NCBI GenBank assembly: GCA_021770655.1
Contig: JAETQO010000004.1
Span: 1 to 64,000 of the forward strand
Source of the DNA: Ruminococcus sp.
GTDB lineage: Bacteria; Bacillota; Clostridia; Oscillospirales; Ruminococcaceae
Direction: 5' to 3'
DNA length: 64,000 nt
Part shown: piece by piece, positions 15,731 through 24,204 of the stretch
How the letters are laid out: the number at the start of each line of letters is the position of its first letter
Numbering within the stretch: position 1 is the first letter of the stretch
Made by a program: the position numbers and the translations under genes
The notes under the pieces: generated by a model
What the model saw: the letters and a program-made list of their open reading frames with translations, nothing else
Told to the model about the DNA's origin: nothing
Databases searched by the model: none

Positions 15731-17989
15731 TTATTTATCCCCTTCGCAGCATACCTTTGCACGTGGTATCCTTTCGTGAATAACCTTGCTGTGTTCAGCT
15801 TCGGAGCGTCCGCATTTCGGACACCTGTCGCCGATAATTCCGGTGTATCCGCAGACGGGATCGCGGTCAACCGGGTGATTTATAGAACCGTAGCCTATTC
15901 CCGCCTCCTTCATATATCTTACGACCTTCTCGAAAGCAGTAAGATTGTTCAGTGGATCGCCGTCAAGCTCAATATAGCTGATATGTCCGGCATTGGTAAG
16001 ATTATGATAGGGCGCTTCGATCTTGATTTTCTCAAAGGCATTTATCGAATAATATACGGGAACATGGAAAGAATTTGTATAATACTCCCTGTCCGTAACC
16101 CCTGCAATTTTACCGAAACGCTCTCTGTCCATTTTTACAAAACGTCCCGACAGGCCCTCAGCCGGAGTTGCAAGCAACGAGAAATTAAGTCCGGTACGCT
16201 TGGTCTCCTCGTCCATACGGTTTCTCATGCGGGTTATGATCTCAAGTCCAAGCTCTCTTGCCTCGTCTGATTCTCCTTGGTGTTTTCCGATAAGGACTTT
16301 CAGACACTCGGCAAGCCCGATAAAGCCTACGGACAGCGTACCGTGCTTGAGCACCTCCTCAAGCGTGTCGTCGGCGGTAAGCTTTTCAGAGTCAAGCCAA
16401 ACACCCTGCCCCATAAGGAATGGATAATTTCTTACTTTCTTGGAGCACTGGATTCTGAAACGATGCATAAGCTGATTTATACAAAGATCCATAAGCTCGT
16501 CAAGACTGTCAAAAAATGTACCGATATTGCCCTGAGCCTTTATACCAAGACGAGGCAGATTGATCGTAGTGAACGAAAGATTTCCTCTTCCCGTGACGAT
16601 TTCGCGGCTTGGATCATAAGCGTTTCCGATAACTCTTGTACGGCATCCCATGTACGCTATCTCCGTATCAGGATTGCCCGGCTTATAATACTGAAGATTG
16701 AACGGAGCGTCAATAAAAGAGAAGTTCGGGAACAATCTCTTAGCAGAAACACGGCAGGCAAGTTTGAACAGATCATAGTTCGGGTCGGTAGAATTAAAGT
16801 TAACGCCCTCTTTTACCTTGAATATGTGGATAGGGAATATCGGAGTTTCGCCGTTGCCAAGTCCTGCCTCCTCGGCCAGAAGAATATTCTTGATGACCAG
16901 TCTTCCCTCTATAGAAGTATCCGTACCGTAGTTAATGGAACTGAAAGGCGTTTGTGCGCCGGCTCTGGAATTCATAGTGTTAAGGTTATGGATAAGAGCC
17001 TCCATAGCCTGATATGTAGCACGGTCGGTCTCTTTGAGAGAATTTTTATATGCAAAATTCTGTATTTTCTTTACATCTCTTGCGTCCGCAAAATTAACAA
17101 GGAACTGAGCCTCTGCGTCCTGATAACCGTTATCATTTGACAAGGTCGGAACCAGTCCCTGTTCATCAAGCATTTCAGCGACCTTTTTTGCTACATTCTG
17201 AGCGTCCGGCACATCAGCGATCAGCGCAAGACCTCTGCCGATGTTGTCACGGTAACGGTGCTTAAAGGTTTTCTTTACGCCCTGAGCCATATCGTAATCA
17301 AATTTAGGGAGCGACTGTCCGCCGTGCTGATCGTTCTGATTGGACTGAATTGCAATGCAGGCAAGCGCGGCATAGCTTTGTATGTCGTTAGGCGTTCTGA
17401 GATAACCGTGACCGGTCGAAAAGCCCTTTTCAAAAAGCTTTGTTAAATCGATCTGGGTGCAGGTAGTGGTAAGGGTATAAAAATCAAGATCGTGGATATG
17501 AATATCGCCCTCGCAATGAGCTCTGGAATGCTCAGGAGCAAGAACATACATTTCATTAAACTCCTTAGCGCCTACAGAACCGTATTTAAGCATTGTGCCC
17601 ATAGCGGTATCACCGTCAATATTGGCATTCTCACGCTTAAGATCATTGTCCTTGGCAGACTGGAAAGTCAAATCCTCGTAAACCTTCATAAGCTTGGTAT
17701 TCATTTCCCTTGCTCTGGTGCGGTTAGAACGATAAAGGATATAGCTTTTTGCGGTATCAGCCATTCCCTCTTCAATAAGAACACGCTCAACGCAGTCCTG
17801 TATCTCCTCAACAGTAGGCATAGAAAGACTCTTTGACATAAGCATATCAACGACTTTACCGGAAAGCTCAAGAGCCTCTTCATAATTTTCCTTTCCTACC
17901 GATTCGGCAGCTTTATATATCGCATTGGCAATTTTCTCTATATTAAAAGTAACAGTACGACCATCACGCTTTTTAATTTTGATTATCAC
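15731..17989 (-). CDS. nrdD: Class III ribonucleotide reductase, C terminus atypical
   Basis: This 752-residue enzyme makes deoxyribonucleotides without oxygen. It begins with an ATP cone (residues about 1-90) and continues with a full-length catalytic barrel. The tail holds Cys713 (DPVCGYTG), Cys723 and Cys726 (CPKC), then ends HERIPRAKVCCEGDK. In the relatives I know, this zinc segment is followed by a conserved RxxGY glycyl-radical motif and about 25 more residues. No such motif is seen here in any frame before nrdG. Either the end is truncated or the radical site is arranged differently. It is cotranscribed with nrdG behind NrdR boxes. Confidence 0.88.
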   Translation of the reverse strand: MIIKIKKRDGRTVTFNIEKIANAIYKAAESVGKENYEEALELSGKVVDMLMSKSLSMPTVEEIQDCVERVLIEEGMADTAKSYILYRSNRTRAREMNTKLMKVYEDLTFQSAKDNDLKRENANIDGDTAMGTMLKYGSVGAKEFNEMYVLAPEHSRAHCEGDIHIHDLDFYTLTTTCTQIDLTKLFEKGFSTGHGYLRTPNDIQSYAALACIAIQSNQNDQHGGQSLPKFDYDMAQGVKKTFKHRYRDNIGRGLALIADVPDAQNVAKKVAEMLDEQGLVPTLSNDNGYQDAEAQFLVNFADARDVKKIQNFAYKNSLKETDRATYQAMEALIHNLNTMNSRAGAQTPFSSINYGTDTSIEGRLVIKNILLAEEAGLGNGETPIFPIHIFKVKEGVNFNSTDPNYDLFKLACRVSAKRLFPNFSFIDAPFNLQYYKPGNPDTEIAYMGCRTRVIGNAYDPSREIVTGRGNLSFTTINLPRLGIKAQGNIGTFFDSLDELMDLCINQLMHRFRIQCSKKVRNYPFLMGQGVWLDSEKLTADDTLEEVLKHGTLSVGFIGLAECLKVLIGKHQGESDEARELGLEIITRMRNRMDEETKRTGLNFSLLATPAEGLSGRFVKMDRERFGKIAGVTDREYYTNSFHVPVYYSINAFEKIKIEAPYHNLTNAGHISYIELDGDPLNNLTAFEKVVRYMKEAGIGYGSINHPVDRDPVCGYTGIIGDRCPKCGRSEAEHSKVIHERIPRAKVCCEGDK

Positions 17990-18050
17990 TGAAACCGCCT
18001 CCGTTAAATATTAATTTTTCCTTAGATATATAAAATCAGTATTCACACAA

Positions 18051-18066
18051 TCACAATATCTAGTGT
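18051..18066. promoter_or_regulatory. NrdR box 1
   Basis: The 16-mer TCACAATATCTAGTGT matches the NrdR consensus acaCwAtATaTwGwgt at nearly every position. It lies between the nrdD promoter and the start codon. Confidence 0.75.
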
Positions 18067-18082
18067 TATGCAAATCGCTATG

Positions 18083-18098
18083 TACAAGTATATAGTAT
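18083..18098. promoter_or_regulatory. NrdR box 2
   Basis: A weaker match (8 of 10 core positions) lies exactly 32 bases from box 1, about three helical turns, which is the usual spacing of paired NrdR boxes. It overlaps the -10 element. Confidence 0.65.
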
Positions 18099-18115
18099 AT
18101 CATTTGCAAAGTCAA
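18087..18115 (-). promoter_or_regulatory. nrdDG promoter
   Basis: Minus strand: TTGACT, 17-base spacer, TATACT. NrdR box 2 covers the -10 region. Confidence 0.75.
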
Positions 18116-18483
18116 GTGGATTTGTGACAAATTACGAGCTGATATTTTGTGTTATATGCACAAACAAACATATCAGACATATTTTCATTATATTTGACAT
18201 ATTCATATCAGATTAAAATAAAGTTTTACTGCTTTACATTATAAATTAAAAAGCAGAAGCAAGAAGAATCATGTAAAGTTATATTGCTTTATGCGCAAAC
18301 GCGCAATTTATTGGCATTTATAATATCACAAATGAATTGCCGATAGCACAAAAGCTGTTGCCTATTCAATTATCAGTTAATAATCAATTAAATAAATGCT
18401 GTCTGATCATAATGACAAGTTGATAAGCTTGTCATTATGATCAGACATAAAATATGCCGCATTTTTTATATGCGGCAAAAAAA
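18116..18483. other. Gene-free AT-rich gap with a 20-bp inverted repeat
   Basis: I see no gene in this stretch between the nrdDG promoter and the small membrane protein gene. It is AT-rich. Its notable content is the long inverted repeat at 18400-18447 and a second hairpin GCCGCAT/ATGCGGC at 18455-18475, which may end the small gene at 18484. Confidence 0.6.
18400..18447. repeat. 20-bp perfect inverted repeat with 8-base loop
   Basis: The arm TGTCTGATCATAATGACAAG (18400-18419) is exactly repeated in reverse complement at 18428-18447. No T run follows on either strand, so this is not a standard terminator. Confidence 0.8.
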
Positions 18484-18675
18484 TTATTCTGTTTCAGAGA
18501 CGCTCTCATAAGTATAATCATGAGTGACTATCGAACTGCCGTATTCATCTTTCAACACATCTTCCAGCGTTGTATTCATCATATAAGCACAAAATGATAT
18601 AAGCAAAACAAACAGACCGGCAATTAAAACTATATCGATTCTGAAACCTTTTTTCTTTTTTTGCTTTTCTTCCAT
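18484..18675 (-). CDS. Small single-pass membrane protein
   Basis: This 63-residue protein has a Lys-rich N terminus (MEEKQKKKKGF), one membrane helix (about residues 15-35, IDIVLIAGLFVLLISFCAYM) and a short acidic outer tail. The topology is therefore N-in. The family is not recognised. I chose the ATG at 18675 because GGAG lies 9 bases upstream. It has its own promoter and a leader of about 95 bases. Confidence 0.6.
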   Translation of the reverse strand: MEEKQKKKKGFRIDIVLIAGLFVLLISFCAYMMNTTLEDVLKDEYGSSIVTHDYTYESVSETE

Positions 18676-19038
18676 AGAACATTTCTCCAAAATTAAATCT
18701 GAAAATTAAACACAAACGTCAACCTCCATTAAAATTGGCTGTTGAATGTATTTTACTTCTATTGTCTTAGTTTATTATACTATATATTTTTGCTTTTTTC
18801 AACAGTTTTCGCAAAATTAAATTTCATATATAAGACTAAGGCACTCTTAAGTAAAAATAAAAGTCAATAAATACGGTATATATGCACAAATCAGAAGTAA
18901 TTATTTTGTGTATTTTTTGCTTTTACCCCTTGCAAAAATCCATTGTATAGTGTATAATATTTTATGTATTACTTTTTTGCTTTCCGTGATTTTATCGGTG
19001 CGGCAAACTAACACTTATATCTGAAATGAGGCTTTTTT
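18676..19038. promoter_or_regulatory. Divergent promoter region (small gene and asnB)
   Basis: No gene is seen here. On the minus strand TTGAAA, 17-base spacer, TATAAT (18774-18802) drives the small membrane protein. On the plus strand TTGCAA, 17-base spacer, TATAAT (18930-18958) drives asnB. No T-box or other riboswitch was recognised before asnB. Confidence 0.7.
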
Positions 19039-20871
19039 ATGTGCGGTTTTGTTGGATTTACAAATAAAATTAACGACGCTTCCATCGTTCTGGGAAAGAT
19101 GATGGACAGAATCAAGCATCGCGGACCCGATTCCGACGGTAAGTACGTTGATGAACAGATTGCTATGGGCTTTCGCAGACTTTCTATCATAGACCTTTCC
19201 GAACAAGGCAGTCAACCTATTTTCAACGAGGACAGATCCCTTGTCCTTACGTTCAACGGAGAAATATACAACTATAAAGAACTCAGAGAACAGCTTCTGG
19301 CTGAAGGTCATACTTTCTATACTCAGACCGATTCTGAAGTGCTTATCCACGGTTATGAGCAATGGGGAGAGGATATGCTCGATAAGCTCAGAGGAATGTT
19401 CGCTTTTGTGATTTTTGACAAAAATAAAAACGAGGTGTTCGGAGCCAGAGATTTCTTCGGAATCAAGCCTCTCTATTATGCAACTATGGGCGAAACACTT
19501 ATGTGGGGTTCTGAGATCAAAAGCTTTCTGGATCACCCGCACTTTAAGAAAGAACTCAATACCGACGTACTTGAAACTTATCTTACTTTCCAGTATTCAC
19601 CTTCCACAGAGACATTTTTTAAGAATGTTCACAAACTGCCCGCCGCCCATTGCTTTACCTATAAAAACGGTAAGCTTGACGTAAGGAGATACTGGGAGGT
19701 CAAATTCAATCCCGACAACGTTCCTGAGCTTGAAGAGTGGGTCAACAGAATAAGCGACACCTTTAAGGATTCGGTGAACGTACATAAATTTGCCGACGTC
19801 GAGGTAGGCTCTTTCCTTTCAAGCGGTGTTGATTCAAGCTACGTTGCCGCCGTTGCCGATGTTGACAAGACGTTTACTGTTGGATTCGGCGAGGACGAAA
19901 AATATAACGAGATCGGTTATGCAAAGGAATTTTCAAAATATATCCACAAAGAGAATTTCTCTAAGGTCATTACTCCGGACGAATACTGGGGAAATCTTGC
20001 TAAAATACAGTATCATATGGATGAACCGCTTGCCGATCCTGCGGCGGTTGCACTGTTCTTTGTTTGCCAGATAGCTTCCGAAAAGGTGAAAGCTGTACTT
20101 TCCGGCGAAGGCGCAGACGAAATTTTCGGCGGATACAATATTTATCACAATCCGGCTGATATGGCAGGCTACTTCAAGATTCCAAGACCAATCAGAAAAG
20201 CTATAGGCGCAATTGCCGATAAGCTTCCTCATAAGCATGGCATAAACTATCTTATCAGAGGCTCTAAGGATCTTGACGAAAGATTTATCGGTAACGCATA
20301 CATCTTTTCGGAAAAGGAGCGTAAGGAACTGCTCAGCATAAAAACCAATGCGCCCGACGCTATGGCTATTACAAAACCTTTCTATGACAAGGTGAGAGAT
20401 CAGGATCAGGTCACGCAGATGCAGTATATAGACCTGCACCTTTGGATGACCGGAGATATTCTTCTGAAGGCAGATAAAATGAGTATGGCTCATTCTCTGG
20501 AGCTTAGAGTGCCTTTCCTTGACAGAAAGGTTATGGAGCTTGCTGAACGGATCCCCGTAAAACACAGAGTAACGGAAACCGAGACCAAGTACGCTATGAG
20601 ACTTGCCGCCCTACAGGCTTGCCCTCCGCAGACCGCAAACAAGAAAAAGCTAGGCTTCCCTGTTCCTATCAGGGTCTGGCTCAAGGAAGACAAATACTAC
20701 AACATTGTCAAGGAAAAATTTACTTCTCCTGAGTCTGCTCAGTTCTTCCATACAGATAAGCTTGTGGCGCTGCTTGACGATCATCGTGCAGGAAAATATG
20801 ACTATTCCAGAAAGATATGGACAGTGTTCTCATTTCTTGTATGGTATGACGTTTATTTTAAAGAAAACTAA
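19039..20871 (+). CDS. asnB: Asparagine synthetase, glutamine-hydrolysing
   Basis: This 610-residue two-domain enzyme makes asparagine from aspartate, ATP and glutamine. The N-terminal amidohydrolase nucleophile is Cys2 (MCGFVGF), with RHRGPDS-type and NGEIYNY motifs. The C-terminal synthetase domain carries the ATP loop (SFLSSGVDSSYVAA) and SGEGADEIFGGY. Length is normal for the bacterial family. GAGG precedes the ATG and the gene has its own promoter and terminator. Confidence 0.95.
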   Translation: MCGFVGFTNKINDASIVLGKMMDRIKHRGPDSDGKYVDEQIAMGFRRLSIIDLSEQGSQPIFNEDRSLVLTFNGEIYNYKELREQLLAEGHTFYTQTDSEVLIHGYEQWGEDMLDKLRGMFAFVIFDKNKNEVFGARDFFGIKPLYYATMGETLMWGSEIKSFLDHPHFKKELNTDVLETYLTFQYSPSTETFFKNVHKLPAAHCFTYKNGKLDVRRYWEVKFNPDNVPELEEWVNRISDTFKDSVNVHKFADVEVGSFLSSGVDSSYVAAVADVDKTFTVGFGEDEKYNEIGYAKEFSKYIHKENFSKVITPDEYWGNLAKIQYHMDEPLADPAAVALFFVCQIASEKVKAVLSGEGADEIFGGYNIYHNPADMAGYFKIPRPIRKAIGAIADKLPHKHGINYLIRGSKDLDERFIGNAYIFSEKERKELLSIKTNAPDAMAITKPFYDKVRDQDQVTQMQYIDLHLWMTGDILLKADKMSMAHSLELRVPFLDRKVMELAERIPVKHRVTETETKYAMRLAALQACPPQTANKKKLGFPVPIRVWLKEDKYYNIVKEKFTSPESAQFFHTDKLVALLDDHRAGKYDYSRKIWTVFSFLVWYDVYFKEN

Positions 20872-20874
20872 CGC

Positions 20875-20913
20875 AAACACTTCCGACACATCATTGTGGC
20901 GGAAGTGTTTTTT
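20875..20913 (+). terminator. asnB terminator
   Basis: AAACACTTCCG pairs with CGGAAGTGTTT, followed by TTT, just after the stop codon. Confidence 0.9.
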
Positions 20914-21127
20914 GTAAGATCATAATCGTTTTTCCGTTTGCGAATGACGCATTTAAGAGTTGGGACAGCAGCCGCAGGAGTTTTTTCCTCTTTTTTATCA
21001 ACAAACATCTTATGTATAATCAAACCTACTATTGCAGTCAAAAGTAAAATAACTATTATTAGCGACAGAGATACATCCTGAATTTCGGAAAAACGAGCTG
21101 CGATAAGCGCAATGCGATTTATAAGCT
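20876..21127 (-). pseudogene. Decayed small membrane protein frame
   Basis: On the minus strand an open frame encodes one hydrophobic helix (SLSLIIVILLLTAIVGLII) followed by a Lys-rich tail, as in short FeoB-associated or similar membrane proteins. There is no ATG, GTG or TTG between the upstream stop and the helix, and the frame runs through the asnB terminator. I read it as a remnant. The parent family is uncertain. Confidence 0.25.
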
Positions 21128-21261
21128 TCGTATAGTTACACTAAGCTAACTGGCTGTAATAACAAAAATTTGCGTATTTAGTTAGCTGTAAATAACCGAT
21201 AGAATAACACATTGCATAGCAATTTAATTGATCAGTCAAAACGCCTTACAATACTAAGGAA

Positions 21262-21342
21262 GCACTGATTAAATCAAATTCGCCCCGTTCAAACAATGAA
21301 ACTCACGCGGCTGAATTTGATACGCTTCGCTTTAATCAGTGC
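21262..21342. repeat. Dispersed inverted-repeat element, copy 1
   Basis: GCACTGATTAAA and TCAAATTC (21262-21281) are answered by GAATTTGA (21313-21320) and TTTAATCAGTGC (21331-21342). The reverse complement of 21262-21283 matches 58254-58275 at 20 of 22 positions. It is therefore a member of a dispersed palindromic family. It lies in a gene-free gap downstream of the MerR gene. Confidence 0.7.
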
Positions 21343-21390
21343 ACCCCTAAACAGATAAAATGAAATCACACAATTACTATATTTTCATTG

Positions 21391-21822
21391 TCAGCTATCC
21401 GGTATCTCATCAGGCTCTAAAGTAGGATTACACATATGTTCACTATGTATTTTCTCCGTACCGGCCTCTATTGCCTTTTGGTAATACCATATCTTATAAT
21501 CAAGCTCTTTCATATTGAGTTTCAAAAGTTCTATTTTCTCCTCTATTGCCGCTTTCTGATTCAGCATTATCTGTAAACGTTCTTCAAGAGTATCATCACC
21601 TTTGGCACAAAGCTCCTGATACCTCCTAATTTCTTTTAAAGGCATACCTGTTTTTTTCAGACAATTCAGCACCCTTAACCAAGCAAAATCCTCATCCTTG
21701 AACACGCGCCTGCCGTTGACCTTTTCAACAAATGGAAGCAGCCCCTCTTTATCGTAGTATCTCAAGGTGTGAGCCGATACTCCCATTTTTTCTGCAACCT
21801 CTGATATAGTATACTTTCCCAT
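21391..21822 (-). CDS. MerR-family transcriptional regulator
   Basis: This 143-residue protein has the MerR N-terminal winged helix (YTISEVAEKMGVSAHTLRYY...GLLPFVEKVNGRR) followed by a long coiled-coil dimerisation helix. No metal-binding cysteine pattern is present, so it resembles the AdhR/NmlR-like or ligand-sensing branch. I chose the ATG at 21822, preceded by AAGGAG. It is divergent from the DXS-like gene, whose promoter holds a matching dyad in a 19-base spacer. Its own promoter (21851-21881, TTGACT/TATAAT) also has a 19-base spacer and one related half-site (ACTTTGAG). Confidence 0.88.
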   Translation of the reverse strand: MGKYTISEVAEKMGVSAHTLRYYDKEGLLPFVEKVNGRRVFKDEDFAWLRVLNCLKKTGMPLKEIRRYQELCAKGDDTLEERLQIMLNQKAAIEEKIELLKLNMKELDYKIWYYQKAIEAGTEKIHSEHMCNPTLEPDEIPDS

Positions 21823-21958
21823 TAAGAACACTCCTTTACCGTTTTTTATTATTATAAAACATAATGCATACTCAAAGTCAATATCATTGAGAATTATTAA
21901 CAAAACATTTACAAGAAAGCCCCAAATATGAATATAAACTTAATTTTTCAGAAGGCAC

Positions 21959-21989
21959 TTGACTTAGAGTTACCTCTAAGTTGTATACT
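21959..21989 (+). promoter_or_regulatory. MerR-type promoter and operator of the DXS-like gene
   Basis: TTGACT and TATACT are separated by 19 bases instead of 17, and the dyad CTTAGAG-ttac-CTCTAAG sits in the spacer (21963-21980). Both are hallmarks of promoters that MerR-family activators untwist. Confidence 0.85.
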
Positions 21990-22021
21990 TATACTATAAT
22001 AAAAATTATGGAGGTAATAAT

Positions 22022-23773
22022 ATGTATCTTGAAAATATTAACTCGCCCGCTGATGTAAAAAAGCTTGACTCTAATGAAAGAAAAGTCCTTGCACAGGAAA
22101 TGAGGGACGCGCTCCTAAAAAGATTAAGCATACACGGCGGTCACTTCGGTCCGAATTTCGGTATGGTCGAAGCAACGATCGCTCTGCACTATGTATTCGA
22201 CTCGCCAAAGGATAAAATCGTTTTTGACGTTTCTCATCAAAGCTATCCTCACAAAATGCTTACCGGAAGAAAAGACGCTTATTTATATCCGGAAAAGTAC
22301 GATGACGTTTCGGGTTACAGCTGTCCGGAAGAAAGCGAACACGACTTCTTCGAGATCGGACATACGTCAACTTCCATAAGCCTTGCCTGCGGACTGGCAA
22401 AGGGCAGAGATCTGAACGGCGGCACAGGCAATATAATCGCTGTTATCGGCGACGGCTCACTCAGCGGCGGCGAAGCGCTCGAGGGACTGGATCTTGCCGG
22501 AGAACTTGACACCAACCTTATAATAGTAATCAACGACAACGATATGTCTATTGCCGAAAACCACGGCGGTATGTATAAAAACCTAAAGGAACTTCGTAAT
22601 ACGAACGGAAATGCAAAAACAAATCTTTTTACTGCAATGGGACTTGATTATGTTTTTGTTAAGAACGGAAACGACATTGACGAGCTTATCACGGCGTTTG
22701 AAAATGTTAAAGATTCCAAAAAGCCTGTTGCCGTGCACATCGTTACGGAAAAAGGAAGGGGATATAAAATAGCGGAAGAAAACAAGGAAGACTGGCATTG
22801 GTGTATGCCTTTTGACATAGAAACAGGAAAATCCGGATTTACCCCAAACGGTGAAGATTACGGTGCAATGACAGCCGAATATCTGCTTAAGAAAATGCAG
22901 GGCGATCCTTCCGTTATAGGTATAACGTCTGCAACGCCGGCAGTATTTGGCTTTGTTAAAGAGAACCGTATAAAAGCAGATAAACAGTTTATTGACGTGG
23001 GCATCGCTGAAGAAACAGCTGTTGCACTGGCTTCAGGAATTGCCAAAAACGGCGGTAAACCTGTTTACGGCGTATACAGCACGTTTATACAGAGAACCTA
23101 CGATCAACTTTCACAGGACATTTGCATTAACCGAAACCCTGTTACGATACTTGTTTATTCGGCTTCAGTGTGGGGAATGAACGATGTTACTCACCTTGGC
23201 TTATATGATATTCCGATGATGTCAAATATACCGAACCTTGTTTATCTTGCCCCTACCTGCAAGGAAGAATATTTTGCTATGACGGAATGGGCTATCGAAC
23301 AGAACAGACATCCGATTGCGATCCGTGTTCCCTGCAACGGCGTGATCTCCCGCGGCAAAGCCGTTCAGACAGATTACAGCGAGCTGAACAAATATGAAGT
23401 CACAAAGCACGGCGAAAATGTGGCAGTTATTGCTCTTGGCGATTTCTATCAGCTCGGAGAGGAGATCGTTGAAAAACTCGCCGGAAACAACATAAACGCT
23501 ACGCTGATAAATCCCAGATTCATAACCGGGCTGGATACTGAGCTTTTAGATAAGCTGAAAGAAGATCACCGCCTTGCCGTCACCCTTGAAGACGGTATTC
23601 TGGAGGGCGGTTTTGGCGAAAAAATCGCGGCGTACTATGGTGATACAGAAATGAAGGTAAAATGCTTTGGTCTGAAAAAAAGTTTTTACGACAGATATGA
23701 TCCCGCCGAGTTATTGAAAGAACAAGGTATCACAACGGAAAACATAACAGAATACATCTTATCAAATTTATAA
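22022..23773 (+). CDS. DXS-like thiamine diphosphate enzyme, divergent
   Basis: This 583-residue protein is homologous to 1-deoxy-D-xylulose-5-phosphate synthase. The thiamine diphosphate motif GDG is at residues 143-145 with NDND at 171-174. HxxGPNFG and the VSHQSYPHKMLTGR stretch follow the DXS pattern. It is about 40 residues shorter than usual DXS, and the normally conserved DRAG-containing substrate loop reads SASVWGMNDVTHLG. Its expression under a MerR regulator is also unusual for a housekeeping DXS. It may make deoxyxylulose phosphate under stress, or use another acceptor. The gene is preceded by GGAGG and ends at its own terminator. Confidence 0.8.
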   Translation: MYLENINSPADVKKLDSNERKVLAQEMRDALLKRLSIHGGHFGPNFGMVEATIALHYVFDSPKDKIVFDVSHQSYPHKMLTGRKDAYLYPEKYDDVSGYSCPEESEHDFFEIGHTSTSISLACGLAKGRDLNGGTGNIIAVIGDGSLSGGEALEGLDLAGELDTNLIIVINDNDMSIAENHGGMYKNLKELRNTNGNAKTNLFTAMGLDYVFVKNGNDIDELITAFENVKDSKKPVAVHIVTEKGRGYKIAEENKEDWHWCMPFDIETGKSGFTPNGEDYGAMTAEYLLKKMQGDPSVIGITSATPAVFGFVKENRIKADKQFIDVGIAEETAVALASGIAKNGGKPVYGVYSTFIQRTYDQLSQDICINRNPVTILVYSASVWGMNDVTHLGLYDIPMMSNIPNLVYLAPTCKEEYFAMTEWAIEQNRHPIAIRVPCNGVISRGKAVQTDYSELNKYEVTKHGENVAVIALGDFYQLGEEIVEKLAGNNINATLINPRFITGLDTELLDKLKEDHRLAVTLEDGILEGGFGEKIAAYYGDTEMKVKCFGLKKSFYDRYDPAELLKEQGITTENITEYILSNL

Positions 23774-23780
23774 AAAGACC

Positions 23781-23816
23781 TACGCCCGTTTCTATTAATC
23801 GATAGGAACGGGCGTA
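23781..23816 (+). terminator. Terminator of the DXS-like gene
   Basis: TACGCCCGTTTCTAT pairs with ATAGGAACGGGCGTA (one mismatch), followed by a T-rich stretch. Confidence 0.8.
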
Positions 23817-23982
23817 TATATTTATGTACACAAAAACATAATCTGTTATTATATTTACCCGAATAACATAAAAACTACCTTACGAAAATGTCACATAGAT
23901 TATAAAAATGTAACATAAATAGATGTCAATAATTCAGCATTTAAGTTATACTGAAACTATAAAAAACATCAGGAGGCTTAAA

Positions 23983-24147
23983 ATGCAAACAATGAAAAAA
24001 ATACTACATAATGCAGTTTCAACTTTGGGCGGCATTTTAATATTGCTCCTATTCATACCCTTTGGCATTTGTACATTCATAATTTCATTAACCCTAGAAA
24101 TTACAAATACTCTTTTGAACAGGCTAAAAACAACACCGCCGGGCTGA
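23983..24147 (+). CDS. Small hydrophobic membrane peptide
   Basis: This 54-residue protein contains a nearly continuous hydrophobic segment (residues about 15-42) with a basic start (MQTMKKILHN) and short polar tail. CAGGAGG precedes the ATG at 23983. The family is not recognised. The promoter area (23885-23965) contains two tandem AAAATGTnACATA repeats 18 bases apart and a third TGTCAATA, which suggests a regulator. Confidence 0.5.
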   Translation: MQTMKKILHNAVSTLGGILILLLFIPFGICTFIISLTLEITNTLLNRLKTTPPG

Positions 24148-24155
24148 AACTAAAA

Positions 24156-24189
24156 AACACTTCCAATACAAAAGCGCATTGGAAGTGTT
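24156..24189. terminator. Bidirectional terminator between 23983 gene and qmcA-like gene
   Basis: AACACTTCCAAT pairs with ATTGGAAGTGTT between two convergent genes, with A residues on one side and T residues on the other. Confidence 0.8.
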
Positions 24190-24204
24190 CTGAAATTCAT
24201 ATAA

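Noticed and set aside
15675-15800. A frameshift hiding the NrdD glycyl-radical motif
   Set aside because: I read all three minus-strand frames through to nrdG. One contains GY in KGYHVQRYAAKG, but no arginine-rich RxxGY with the usual following residues, and there is no room for the missing 25-30 residues.
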